Shown: positions 1-7,734, numbered from the stretch's first letter. The stretch: DNA of 34,283 nucleotides from Atopobiaceae bacterium (GCA_017533825.1 JAFWIE010000060.1:1-34283), one strand, 5' to 3'. Numbers and translations are program-made. Notes: a model not told the origin generated them from the letters alone.

Positions 1-26
1 GCGAGCATGCCGGCGTCCTGAACCAT
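1..26 (-). CDS. Possible 5' end of a leftward element gene (partial)
   Basis: On the minus strand an ATG at 26 (another at 31) follows a GGGAGG ribosome-binding-site-like stretch, and the frame runs off the left edge of the window. Only about eight codons are visible (MVQDAGML), so no function can be given. It would be the next gene after the excisionase-like gene in the same direction, where mobile elements often carry replication or transfer genes. A terminator-like hairpin at 144-174 separates it from that gene. The call rests only on start context and could be wrong. Confidence 0.2.
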
Positions 27-143
27 CCCATGACCTCCCGTCTCCACGGTCCGCACACGGAATGGTACACCTCGAGGGCCATTCACGGGGAGGGTTGCGC
101 TAGTCTTTTGGTGTGCTACCCACCATTAATCCCGAAGAGCCTG

Positions 144-174
144 AAAAATGGGGCGGAACGCATTGCCCCGCCCC
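144..174 (-). terminator. Rho-independent terminator of the excisionase-like gene
   Basis: The stem GGGGCGG (150-156) pairs with CCGCCCC (168-174). Read on the minus strand it is followed by ATTTTT, giving a GC stem plus U-tract just downstream of the leftward stop codon at 201. Confidence 0.75.
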
Positions 175-200
175 GTCGACGTCCGTGTCATCGGCGACCG

Positions 201-446
201 CTAGTCCAGCTCGGCCCTCGAGGCGGGCTCCCAGGTGTCCCTCACCCAGGCGTCCACGTCGCGCAGATCGACGATGACCGCGCCGCGCTTGCCCGGCCTC
301 CTGTAGGCCGGTATGTCGCCCCTGTTGATTGCCGCGCGCACCGTGCCCTCCTGTGCTCGGACGTGCCGCTCGGCGTCGCGCACGCTCGCCCAGCAGGCAG
401 GAGCGATGTCGCGCCCCAGTTTCGCGTTCCTAAATTCTTTGTCCAA
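201..446 (-). CDS. Excisionase-like helix-turn-helix protein
   Basis: This 81-residue protein has the layout of small MerR/Xis-type DNA-binding proteins of integrative elements. A predicted helix-turn-helix (around residues 22-45, with AERHVRAQEGTVRAAINRGDIPAYRR) is followed by a basic wing (PGKRGAVIVDLRDVDAWV). Such proteins read a recognition helix then the phrase 'G.IPAYR..GKR..I...DVDAW', which is seen here almost in full. The start is a TTG at 446, chosen because GAGAGGGG lies seven bases upstream and no better ATG fits. It is divergent from the XRE regulator and shares its control region. It probably directs excision by the integrase at 1073-2335, although a transcriptional role is also possible. 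Confidence 0.7.
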   Translation of the reverse strand: MDKEFRNAKLGRDIAPACWASVRDAERHVRAQEGTVRAAINRGDIPAYRRPGKRGAVIVDLRDVDAWVRDTWEPASRAELD

Positions 447-554
447 GGCGTGCCCCTCTCTAGGTGTCTTTTGTACCTAGTGGGGGCGACCGACTCCATA
501 TGCGTCATGGCACCCTCCGTTCTGCCCGATGCTGGCTTCTTCGTTAACAGGCAA

Positions 555-583
555 AGTGTAGCATAATGAAAGAGAAATGTCTA
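555..583 (-). promoter_or_regulatory. Leftward sigma-A-type promoter of the excisionase gene
   Basis: On the minus strand TAGACA (578-583) and TACACT (555-560) are separated by exactly 17 bp, and TATGC lies just before the -10. The -35 overlaps the dyad at 577-596, so a bound repressor would block it. Confidence 0.6.
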
Positions 584-596
584 GGATAATGGACAT
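577..596. promoter_or_regulatory. Candidate operator dyad between divergent promoters
   Basis: ATGTC (577-581) and GACAT (592-596) form an inverted repeat around a 10-bp centre. It covers the leftward -35 and ends six bases before the rightward -35. The natural candidate ligand is the XRE protein encoded at 664-960, which is an inference from position. Confidence 0.55.
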
Positions 597-601
597 AGTA
601 C

Positions 602-630
602 TTGCAAAAGAAAAGAATATGGCCTATACT
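602..630 (+). promoter_or_regulatory. Rightward promoter of the XRE regulator
   Basis: TTGCAA (602-607), a 17-bp spacer, and TATACT (625-630) give a near-consensus vegetative promoter. Transcription would start near 637, which rules out start codons upstream and supports the ATG at 664. Confidence 0.75.
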
Positions 631-663
631 GTGAGAATACGGGAAGAGGGGAGGTACGAGGTC

Positions 664-960
664 ATGGCTACGGCAACGGGAGAGGAGAGGCTCGCGCTGG
701 TGGGGTCGCGCTTGAAGCAGGCCAGGAGGTTCCGCGGGCTCACGTCGGCGGACGTGGCGGACCGTCTGGGAATCGCGCGCTCGTCGCTGTCGCTCTACGA
801 GGCGGGCAGGAGGGACGTGCGGCTCACGGTGCTGCTCGCGATGATCGACCTGTACCAGGTGGACGTCAACTACCTGCTGGGCTTCACTGACGAGTTCGCC
901 CTGTTTGCCCCTAGACGGCAGGTGGCGTACCGGTACGTGTACGACGACGGCCGCATGTAG
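664..960 (+). CDS. XRE-family transcriptional regulator of the mobile element
   Basis: This 98-residue protein has a Cro/CI-type helix-turn-helix at about residues 14-68 (SRLKQARRFRGLTSADVADR then IARSSLSLYEAGRRDVRL). The domain ends in YQVDVNYLLGF, the usual close of this fold. A short C-terminal tail contains no recognisable domain. The ATG at 664 is preferred over earlier in-frame starts because the promoter's -10 lies at 625-630 and GGGGAGG precedes the ATG. It faces away from the excisionase gene and precedes the integrase by 112 bases. The likely role is repression of one or both divergent promoters, as in phage and ICE switches. Confidence 0.85.
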   Translation: MATATGEERLALVGSRLKQARRFRGLTSADVADRLGIARSSLSLYEAGRRDVRLTVLLAMIDLYQVDVNYLLGFTDEFALFAPRRQVAYRYVYDDGRM

Positions 961-1072
961 GGCGCGGCCGGGAGGTAAACGAATGGGATGACTGCGGCCC
1001 CCGGTCGCGCTTTGCTTGGCGGCTTGGCGACGTGGGGGCCGGCTTTGGGACCACCGCACGAAGGGGGCGGCC

Positions 1073-2335
1073 ATGACAACTATAGCAGAAGGCCCCGAGC
1101 CGCGTCGGCAACGCGGCACGGGCACCGTCACGCGGGTGCGAGAGGGAGTGTACCGCGTGCGCGTCGGCAGGGGGACCACGGCGACGGGGAACCCTCGCTA
1201 CAGGACGGAGACGGTTCGCGGGACGAGAGCGGAGGCCGAGGCCCGCGCTGCCGTCATATACGAGGAGATGGGCGCGAACGAGCGGGGGATGACCCTGGCC
1301 GCCTACTACAGGAGGCGTTTCCTGCCGTCCAAGCGGGGCACGACGCGGGCGAACCTCAACGGATACGCCAAGATGTGGAAGCACGTGCCGGAGTCATGGA
1401 AGCTGGCGGAGCTCACGGCGCCCGCCCGCGACGAGGCCCAGGCTTGGGTCGATGGGATGAGCCCCGGCACCGCCAGATCGTCGTACAAGTACTTCCGAGC
1501 GCTGCTTCGAGCGGCCTTCGCGGACGAGCTTCTCCCTCACAAGCCGTGCGACTATAAGATCAAGTATCCCGAGGCGAGCGGCACGGAGGATGGGGAGGAG
1601 GCATCCGGCTCGTCAATCGCGAAGGTGTGGGATGCGTCCGAGACCGTGGCGGCTTGGCTGCTCATGCGCGGGCAGCGCCTCGAGGCGTACCTGCTCGTGG
1701 CGTCTGCCACCGGCATGCGACGCGAGGAGGCGCTCGTGCTCGACTGGTCCGACTTCGAGTTCAAGGTGTCGCGTAGGGGCATACTCCACGAGGTGACGGC
1801 ATGGGTGTCGGTGGAGAAGGCGGTGACGGAGGAGGATGGCGTGAAGGGCACGAAGAACGCCCACAGCTGCCGCCGCGTGCCGATATGCGGCTACGCAGCG
1901 CGTCGACTATACGAGCTGAGGAAGCTGCGCGGGCCAGTTGCGCCGACGCTCGACGGGAGAAGGCTCGGCGTGTCCGGCTTCCGCCGACAGTGGTGGAACC
2001 TGTGGAAAGGCGCGCGAATGGCCCGCTACAGCAGGAGTCCGGCCATGCGGGAGTTCTCGGCGGGCCCCCTCGCCGGAAAGGTGGCGGACGTCTCGCCCAA
2101 CACGCTGCGCCACGCCAACATCACACTCATGGACGAGATCCACGTCGAGGCACGAACCAACAGGCGCTACCATGGGCACAGGCAGAGCGACGTGCAGGGC
2201 GCCCACTACATCAGGCGCTACGACATGCAGCTCCTCAAAGCCGCGCGGGCCGTTGCCGCGGCCTACGACGAGGCTGCCGAGTTCGCCATGACCATGATCC
2301 TCGACTGGGATATTGATACATCAATATTTGAATGA
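1073..2335 (+). CDS. int: Tyrosine site-specific integrase
   Basis: This 420-residue integrase has the usual three parts. A basic N-terminal arm-type DNA-binding region (about 1-70, rich in R/T/G) is followed by a SAM-like core-binding domain (about 75-165) and a C-terminal catalytic domain. Catalytic signatures visible are ATGMRREEALVLDW (first Arg), PNTLRHANIT (His/Arg pair in a slightly unusual context), YHGHRQSDVQGAHYIRRY (third His and the nucleophilic Tyr in HYIR). The start at 1073 omits 19 poorly supported upstream residues. It lies about 140 bases from the att site at 2475-2519, as expected for an integrase that recombines its element into the tRNA-Val 3' end. The element extends left of the window. 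Confidence 0.93.
   Translation: MTTIAEGPEPRRQRGTGTVTRVREGVYRVRVGRGTTATGNPRYRTETVRGTRAEAEARAAVIYEEMGANERGMTLAAYYRRRFLPSKRGTTRANLNGYAKMWKHVPESWKLAELTAPARDEAQAWVDGMSPGTARSSYKYFRALLRAAFADELLPHKPCDYKIKYPEASGTEDGEEASGSSIAKVWDASETVAAWLLMRGQRLEAYLLVASATGMRREEALVLDWSDFEFKVSRRGILHEVTAWVSVEKAVTEEDGVKGTKNAHSCRRVPICGYAARRLYELRKLRGPVAPTLDGRRLGVSGFRRQWWNLWKGARMARYSRSPAMREFSAGPLAGKVADVSPNTLRHANITLMDEIHVEARTNRRYHGHRQSDVQGAHYIRRYDMQLLKAARAVAAAYDEAAEFAMTMILDWDIDTSIFE
2310..2327. repeat. 8-bp inverted repeat at the end of int
   Basis: ATATTGAT (2310-2317) and ATCAATAT (2320-2327) form a perfect dyad with a two-base centre, followed by TTTG. It overlaps the last integrase codons. It may be a weak terminator or an integrase/excisionase accessory site; the two cannot be separated from sequence alone. 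Confidence 0.45.
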
Positions 2336-2474
2336 AAATGTCTTTATGATTGGTCTTTACACCCAGTGCAAAGGGGTTCATTCGGGTGATTTTGGAGAGC
2401 CAGCGTAACGAGAAACCGCAGTTCAGAGGCTTGTGCCACATGTATAAAAGGTATATTTAGGTATGGGACGGCGA

Positions 2475-2519
2475 CTTACAAGCACAAGGTCGGCGGTTCG
2501 AACCCGTCATCGCCCACCA
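2475..2519 (+). other. attachment site: displaced 3' part of tRNA-Val(UAC)
   Basis: These 45 bases read as the 3' portion of a tRNA. They comprise a seven-base anticodon loop CTTACAA (anticodon UAC), the 3' anticodon stem GCACA, variable loop AGGTC, T-stem GGCGG, T-loop TTCGAAC, T-stem CCGTC, acceptor strand ATCGCCC, then ACCA. The matching 5' half (GGGCGAT.. and TGTGC) is absent upstream, where integrase-side DNA begins. This is therefore one end (attR-type) of an integration into tRNA-Val with crossover in the anticodon loop. The intact tRNA should lie at the other end of the element, outside the window. Confidence 0.85.
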
Positions 2520-2529
2520 GAAAACACGA

Positions 2530-2559
2530 GGTCGGAGGGGTAAAATCCTCCGGCCTTTT
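2530..2559 (+). terminator. Native terminator of the tRNA-Val gene
   Basis: GGTCGGAGG (2530-2538) pairs with CCTCCGGCC (2547-2555) over nine bases, followed by TTTT. Its position 11 bases after the tRNA 3' end marks the return to the original chromosome. Confidence 0.85.
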
Positions 2560-2856
2560 ATATTGAGAATAATTTATATTGCGAATGAGTGGGTCTCTTC
2601 TGGTCTTTGGAGCCTGCCGCCGCCATCCCGGACGTGGAACAGGGGACGGCGAAGTGGAACGGGGGACGGGTTTTTCGTTCACGCGTGGAACGAAAAACCC
2701 GTCCCCCGTTCCATGCTGCGTTACGCCCGCCCTCATGACGTGCCATCCGTTCTCTGAGGAGGCGGCGCAAGCCCGAAGTCTACTTGTTTATGTTTAAAAC
2801 AGCAGATAACATCGGACATTTGGTGGGTCTGACCAGCACAGAGGATAGGGCGACAA
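2560..2856. other. Spacer between att site and S15 peptidase gene
   Basis: No supported gene. It holds the long hairpin at 2656-2712, preceded by a diverged partial copy of its left arm (GTGGAACAGGGGACGG near 2633). It also includes the presumed promoter region of the downstream peptidase, for which no convincing -35/-10 pair was found. Confidence 0.6.
2656..2712. repeat. Perfect 25-bp inverted repeat (long hairpin)
   Basis: The arms at 2656-2680 and 2688-2712 are perfectly complementary over 25 bp around a seven-base ACGCGTG centre. Each arm contains the string GGGGGACGGG followed by TTTTT. The arms are too long and too perfect for a simple terminator. The hairpin belongs with the other strong intergenic hairpins in this window, as an interspersed palindromic repeat. 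Confidence 0.8.
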
Positions 2857-5226
2857 ATGAGTCAAACAGTGCACGAAGAGCCTCAAGCGATGAGGTCCAA
2901 CGGTCCGGCATGTCTGCGGAGGGGCTTGTGCGTGTCTGTGACGTTGTTGCTTGCTGCGTGCGTGGCATTGTCTGTCTCCTTGGTTGCCAAAGCTGCCGCA
3001 CTTGCGCTGGGTGACGAGTCCCACGCGCAGGAGCCTCCCGCCGCACAGATGGTCTTTGTGGACGGCATGGCTCAGCCGGTATTTAACTACTCCGACGCGA
3101 GGGCCAAGGACTACACCAACGCGAACAGCGAGCTCTGGCGCTTTTGCGTGTACGTGGAGAGCGACTACGATACCGACCTTGATGGCAAATGCGACCTGAT
3201 GAAGGTGTATGTTCAGGTGCCTCGCGCCGCGGTCGAGAGTGGCGAAGGTGGTTGGAAGGCGCCCGTGTTGTACGAGGCGCGCCCCTACAACGCCGGCATG
3301 GCTGCGGATCTGCACGAAGTGATGGGATTTGGCACTCCGGAGCTCGATGACGAGGCGATGGCGAAGAAGCCGGCCAAGCGGGTGGCAACGGCTTCCATGA
3401 GTACGTCCCAGCTCGCCTTGGATACAACACGGTCCAATTCGCGGGTGTGGAATTACGACATTCCCACAGTGGGCAGTGGCCTGCCCGAGAACTATGATTT
3501 CTACGACTACTACCTTGTGCGCGGCTACGCCATCGTACAGACGGCAGGTCCGGGTTCGTATGGCTCGGAAGGCCTTGTTTGCACGGGGACTCAGATGGAG
3601 CGCGACGCGTTTGCCGGCGTCATTGAATGGATCAATGGCAAGCGGTCGGCTTATGCTGACAAGGAAGGGACGACTTCGGTTTCGGCCTCCGATTGGGCGA
3701 GCGGGAAAGTGGGCATGATAGGCCATTCGTATGCCGGCTCCGTAGCCTTTGAGGTGGCCACGACAGGGGTCGATGGGCTGGAGACGATCATTCCCGAAGC
3801 CGGTGTAGCAAGCTGGTACAGCTATGTGAACTCGCAGGGAGTATGCATCGAGAAGTCAAAGAGCCACGACTACTTGAACTTTATCGCTGCGACGTGTACG
3901 AGCCGCCTCACCATCGACGACGGGAAGGATCCAGGCTATGACAGCGTGTTGAAGCGTTGCAAGCAACACCGTTCGTTCGTGCGCAATCAGCAGGTGCAGC
4001 TAAGGGGAGACTTTGGCCCGTTTTGGGAGGAACGCGAGTGGAACGCGAGGAAGGACGGTCTAAATGCATCCGCGCTCATCGTGACGGGGCTCAACGACGA
4101 CAACGTTACCATGAGGCAGGCCGATTATCTGCGCGACGCGATTCTGGCATCCGGAAACAATGCGAAAGTGATTCTTCATCAGAATGCCCATGGCCTTCCG
4201 TTTGACGAAGAAGATGCCGTGGACCTCGATATGGGCGCACACACCTATGCCGAATGGGTGAACCTCTGGCTCGCACATGAGCTTTGCGATGTGAGCAACG
4301 ACGTGGACTCGATGTCGGATTTTCTCGTCCAAAGCAACGTGGACGGCTCGTTCTACGAGAGCGAAGCGTGGGACAGTGGTTCCTCCGTCACGCTGCGTCC
4401 AAATGGCGATGGCGAGGCGACGGTCAGCGCAAGAGGCGCCAGTTACGACAACGAAAGCCTGCTTCGGAAGACCTTTACGGGAAAGCCGAGCGAGAACGCG
4501 GCGCTCTGGTCATTGGACGTTGGGGAGCAGTTCACCATTGCGGGCAAGATTCCCGCGCATGTGCGTGCGAAGGTCGACAACACGGGCGAGGGCGACAAGA
4601 TGATGTGCGCGGTGCTCGTTGACGCCGCCGACGCGCCGTTCGCCACGTATGCCATGGGCGCGATGCCCGAGGCGGAAATCGTGCGAACGCGCGACAAGTC
4701 GAAGGGACCCGCCGACGCGTACGACACCGTAAGCTGGAAGCAGGTCAAGGCAAGCAGAAAGATCGTTACCTTCGGCAGGATGGACCTACGCAATCCCGAG
4801 GCCGGCTACGACTCTGCGTCTGCGACCGAGCGCGACGAGCCGATTAAGGCCAACACTTACTACGATTACACTATCTGGCTCGATCCGACGTACTACACCG
4901 TGCAGGCGGGGCACCGTCTGGAGCTCTACATAGTGCCGTTCTGCGGCTACTCTGAGGAGTCGGAACTCTCGGGAGAGGACACCAACTCGTTGGTTGCCGA
5001 GGCGGACGATGCTGCCATGGACCTCGATCAGGACTATACGATCACGATTCAAAGCGACAAGAGCAGTGCGAGCCTGCCGACGACCGAGAAGGCCGATGAC
5101 CGCAGCTCGGTTGCCCCAGCGACGAGACAGAGGACGGGGAAGGCCGCGGCAAAACCCGACTCTGGTGCCCCCGTCCCTGCCCCTGCTTCCACCAATACGA
5201 ATGCCCCGGCACCTACGCGCCAGTAG
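2857..5226 (+). CDS. Secreted Xaa-Pro dipeptidyl-peptidase (family S15)
   Basis: This 789-residue serine peptidase should release X-Pro dipeptides from the N-termini of peptides, outside the membrane. Hydrophobic residues at about 25-45, after a basic start, form a signal sequence or membrane anchor. LLAAC inside it resembles a lipobox, but the residues after the Cys stay hydrophobic, so lipidation is uncertain. The PepX signature is clear: GHSYAG with nucleophile Ser291, followed by ATTGVDGLETIIPEAGVASW. The acid is likely Asp414/415 (VTGLNDDNV) and the base His445 (LHQNAHGLP). A beta-rich S15 C-terminal domain spans about 495-745. A Pro/Ala/Thr-rich tail ends the protein. An alternative start at 2890 would give a tighter signal peptide. 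Confidence 0.88.
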   Translation: MSQTVHEEPQAMRSNGPACLRRGLCVSVTLLLAACVALSVSLVAKAAALALGDESHAQEPPAAQMVFVDGMAQPVFNYSDARAKDYTNANSELWRFCVYVESDYDTDLDGKCDLMKVYVQVPRAAVESGEGGWKAPVLYEARPYNAGMAADLHEVMGFGTPELDDEAMAKKPAKRVATASMSTSQLALDTTRSNSRVWNYDIPTVGSGLPENYDFYDYYLVRGYAIVQTAGPGSYGSEGLVCTGTQMERDAFAGVIEWINGKRSAYADKEGTTSVSASDWASGKVGMIGHSYAGSVAFEVATTGVDGLETIIPEAGVASWYSYVNSQGVCIEKSKSHDYLNFIAATCTSRLTIDDGKDPGYDSVLKRCKQHRSFVRNQQVQLRGDFGPFWEEREWNARKDGLNASALIVTGLNDDNVTMRQADYLRDAILASGNNAKVILHQNAHGLPFDEEDAVDLDMGAHTYAEWVNLWLAHELCDVSNDVDSMSDFLVQSNVDGSFYESEAWDSGSSVTLRPNGDGEATVSARGASYDNESLLRKTFTGKPSENAALWSLDVGEQFTIAGKIPAHVRAKVDNTGEGDKMMCAVLVDAADAPFATYAMGAMPEAEIVRTRDKSKGPADAYDTVSWKQVKASRKIVTFGRMDLRNPEAGYDSASATERDEPIKANTYYDYTIWLDPTYYTVQAGHRLELYIVPFCGYSEESELSGEDTNSLVAEADDAAMDLDQDYTITIQSDKSSASLPTTEKADDRSSVAPATRQRTGKAAAKPDSGAPVPAPASTNTNAPAPTRQ

Positions 5227-5282
5227 GCTGCGTCGATGGAGGTGTCGACCAGCAAATTGGCTCATGTCGGAGATGGCTTGCC

Positions 5283-5307
5283 CGCGAGCATACCGATTGT
5301 GCTCGCG
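5283..5307. terminator. Hairpin between convergent genes
   Basis: CGCGAGCA (5283-5290) pairs with TGCTCGCG (5300-5307) around a nine-base loop. It lies between the S15 peptidase (+) and hipA (-) and could end transcription from either side, although the U-tracts are poor. Confidence 0.5.
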
Positions 5308-5368
5308 TTCGCTTCAGTCGTGGAGGCTTGTTTCGCGACGCCCGTTTGCGAAGCGTGACAATGAAGCG

Positions 5369-6697
5369 CTACTTGCGCCTGTCGGTTCCGAGCCCGCGCG
5401 TGTCGAGATACTGCCTATCTCGTTCCGTAAAGGAGAACCCCGCGCGCGCCTTCAACCCTTGGCTCATGGGGGTGGCGAGCCGCTCGACCTCCTTGGCAAA
5501 ACCCTGCGAGGCGACGATATCGCATGCCTCCGGAAAGTGTCGGAGCACGTCATCGCGTACGCTTTCGAACTCGCCTAGGGCGAGCTTCTCCGGAAAGCCA
5601 GCATGGCGTATCGCTTCCACGAGATCTTCGTATGACACCCCAACGATGGAGCGGTTGAACGAGAGTGGCACCCCCATCTCGCTTGCGACGCGGGCGTAGA
5701 TTGTGGTGTCGAGAATATCGTAGGCCGGCGAGAGCTGAGCTGTGCGCATCGTCTCATCGTAGAGCACGGAGAAGTTCTTGAGATGGTTGTCGCAATTGCC
5801 CAAGAGGTAGTCGATGTACACGTGGCAAAGGAGACCCATCGCCTCCCCAAACGCGTTGGCGCATGCGCCGCGCACAAGTCGGGACGCGAAGCTTAGGTAG
5901 TGGGCCCCGCTTGGCTCGTATTTTACGGGCGTGTCCCCCAGCTGGCACAGGTCCTCCTGGTGTACGCGCTTCGGCCGCGCGAGGCCACTCACAAGGATTG
6001 GGTCTTCGGGAAGGGGCCGATCGAACCTGCGAGCCGCCAGTATCGTTGCGGTCTCCGTGGGGACTAGCTCGAATTCTTCGGTCTCGATGTCGCAAAGACG
6101 TGCGACGGTCAAGCAAATCGCCTCGTTTATGGTCTCTAACGGGAAGAGGTGCTCGTTGGGAACCTTGAGGATGTGTGTGGTCGGGGCTGCCCCTCTGGTG
6201 CGGTGCCAGGGCTGGCTTTTCTCTTGTCGGTAGAGGCCCACCTTGCGCATGGCGCCCGCGACCGACACGCGCGTGGAGCTGAGCGTTTCCATGGTGGTGA
6301 GCGCGGGCTCCCTCGCTAGGGTCTCGACGTAGTCCTCGCCCACAGGGTCGTATCCCTCGCACATGCCGGGGGCGTCGTCCTCCAGGCTGAATACGAGTGC
6401 CCCGGACGACTCGTCGCCAAGTCGTTGGAGGAAAGGGAGCCACTCGCTTCTATTGGCGCGCATCAGGCGGAGGAAGTCGAGCTGTGTGTCGCCCTCTGGC
6501 GCTAGTGCGTGAAAGAAGGTCTCTGTTCGGTGTGAGGAGAAGGGCTTCACCTGCAGGGGCATGCCGGCGGAGATGGCGGGTCCGCGGAAGGAGGGATCGT
6601 AGGCGAAGGATAGCCCGACGTCGCGCGCTTCGATGGTGCCAGCGAGCTCATAGCTGCCGTAGCGGTCCACCCACACCCTGACATGCGACCCGCTCAT
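5369..6697 (-). CDS. hipA: HipA-family serine/threonine kinase toxin
   Basis: This 442-residue HipA-fold kinase contains, in order, an N-terminal HipA_N-like domain, SVAGAMRK (145-152), an ATP-binding HILKVP (Lys178), RRFDR (223-227), VHQEDLCQLG (245-254), the catalytic loop GNCDNHLKNF (Asp303 with Asn308), and SPAYDIL supplying the metal-binding Asp327. All are standard landmarks of HipA toxins, which phosphorylate aminoacyl-tRNA synthetases or related targets and slow growth. The start codon overlaps the stop of hipB by four bases, indicating translational coupling. The kinase looks intact. The real target cannot be read from sequence. Confidence 0.9.
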   Translation of the reverse strand: MSGSHVRVWVDRYGSYELAGTIEARDVGLSFAYDPSFRGPAISAGMPLQVKPFSSHRTETFFHALAPEGDTQLDFLRLMRANRSEWLPFLQRLGDESSGALVFSLEDDAPGMCEGYDPVGEDYVETLAREPALTTMETLSSTRVSVAGAMRKVGLYRQEKSQPWHRTRGAAPTTHILKVPNEHLFPLETINEAICLTVARLCDIETEEFELVPTETATILAARRFDRPLPEDPILVSGLARPKRVHQEDLCQLGDTPVKYEPSGAHYLSFASRLVRGACANAFGEAMGLLCHVYIDYLLGNCDNHLKNFSVLYDETMRTAQLSPAYDILDTTIYARVASEMGVPLSFNRSIVGVSYEDLVEAIRHAGFPEKLALGEFESVRDDVLRHFPEACDIVASQGFAKEVERLATPMSQGLKARAGFSFTERDRQYLDTRGLGTDRRK

Positions 6698-6981
6698 GCT
6701 TTACCCCGAATTTGAAAGACGATGTCCACACCCATGTTCTGCGCATAAGCGGCGACGGTGTCGTAGCCGACCTGCCTGAGGCCGCGTTCCAGCTCACTGA
6801 TGGTTCGGGGGTTAGCGCCGCACGTTTTCGCCGCGAACTCGACGGTCCAGCCGAGTTCGCGGCGACGTTGGCGAAGGACCTTCCCCGCGTCGGCGGTGGA
6901 CGCGCAAGGTGTCCGGGCTGGTTGGTCGTAACGTGGGTCGAGCTCGGCGCGATATCCCCGTGACGTTCTTCGTAGTGACAT
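6694..6981 (-). CDS. hipB: HipB-like XRE antitoxin/autorepressor
   Basis: This 95-residue protein has a Cro/CI helix-turn-helix at about 32-85, with LRQRRRELGWTVEFAAKTCG and NPRTISELERGLRQVGYDTV. It ends in a short strand (VDIVFQIRGKA) like the one HipB uses to dimerise and contact DNA. The ATG at 6981 is chosen over an upstream in-frame ATG because GGGAGG sits just ahead of it. It precedes hipA with a 4-bp overlap. Palindromic sites at 7003-7093 upstream are the expected binding sites for the HipB-HipA complex. Confidence 0.88.
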   Translation of the reverse strand: MSLRRTSRGYRAELDPRYDQPARTPCASTADAGKVLRQRRRELGWTVEFAAKTCGANPRTISELERGLRQVGYDTVAAYAQNMGVDIVFQIRGKA

Positions 6982-7002
6982 AAGGGCCTCCCGCGTTCCC
7001 CT

Positions 7003-7093
7003 CTTTACAAATATGTATGATAGCACAGGATTGGTGGTATATCATACATATATGTATGAAACGGTGGCAACGATGGAGAATCATACAAATGTG
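7003..7093. promoter_or_regulatory. hipBA operator region with TCATACA sites
   Basis: A perfect 18-bp palindrome TCATACATATATGTATGA occupies 7042-7059. Related sequences lie 22 bases downstream toward hipB (7003-7020, 14 of 18 positions matching) and on the other side (TCATACAAAT at 7081-7090). Three spaced sites in front of an antitoxin gene are typical of cooperative autoregulation. The second and third sites may also control the rightward gene that begins near 7073. Confidence 0.75.
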
Positions 7094-7655
7094 TCACCGC
7101 CCCTGTTCTATGGTGGGACACACGTGGTGATGTACGTGAAGCAGTACTGCCGCGAATGCCAGGGCGCTCGCTAATGCCAGACTCGAAGAGCACCGCTGGA
7201 CCCACCTCAACTCCGTTTCCTGCTCCTATCGTGCTACGTCCGGGAACCGCCGTGTGCCGTACGGCATGCACGGTGCTGTGGGAGGATGGCATGCTTCCAC
7301 CCGAGTTCGAGAAGAGGCCATTGCGTGGGGTGCATACCTCGACAAGCGATACAGGCGACGCGGGTGGCACAAGCTACCGTACGGCGTTTACGACGCCGTG
7401 GAGCACGAGGCGCGGTTCCTCGATCGGCGCTTCTTTGATCTGCTCATGAAGTGTGACGCCGCGCCTCTTACCATCATGTTGGACGGTGCCTTCGCGTATG
7501 CCCCGGGGCAAGATCGTTGGGACATCCACTACGTGCGAGAAAGTGCCCTCGACCTTGCGCGCGAGCGTCTGGACATGCTGAGCGAGGCCGAGCTTGGCCA
7601 TGAGCTTGTCCTCATTGCGGATGCCCTGCGTTGCCAGATGACCGCTTCGCGTTAA
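7073..7655 (+). pseudogene. Uncharacterised gene divergent from hipBA, probably frameshifted
   Basis: The 3' part is a good coding frame from GTG 7254 to the stop at 7655 (133 residues, rich in C/G at third positions). The same frame stays open with coding-like composition back to 7140, just after a TGA, but has no start codon there. An ATG at 7073, next to the hipB operator, opens another frame of 33 codons (MENHTNVSPPLFYGG..) that stops at 7174. The simplest reading is one gene starting at 7073 with a frameshift between about 7140 and 7174. A genuine start at GTG 7254 is the alternative. Two similar phrases, RVPYGMHGAV and KLPYGVYDAV, suggest an internal duplication. I do not recognise the family. 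Confidence 0.5.
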
Positions 7656-7671
7656 AGGAGTCCAGTGAAAA

Positions 7672-7706
7672 GGGGTCCACCGGAGGAACACCCCCCAATG
7701 GACCCC
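7672..7706. terminator. Hairpin between convergent genes (GGGGTCCA type)
   Basis: GGGGTCCA (7672-7679) pairs with TGGACCCC (7699-7706). It lies between the stops of the uncharacterised rightward gene and the leftward M13 peptidase. The GGGGTCCACC core recurs at 30241 and, diverged, at 24251-24316. Confidence 0.55.
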
Positions 7707-7734
7707 ATGCGGGCGAATGATGGACGCTTGCGCC

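Noticed and set aside
2475..2519. Functional tRNA gene
   Set aside because: Only the 3' part from the anticodon loop onward is present; the 5' acceptor and D-arm are missing.
2476..2736. Leftward 86-residue frame ending VGDDGFEPPTLCL
   Set aside because: Its end is the antisense of the tRNA-Val 3' part, a common source of spurious proteins, and the rest runs through the palindromic hairpin.
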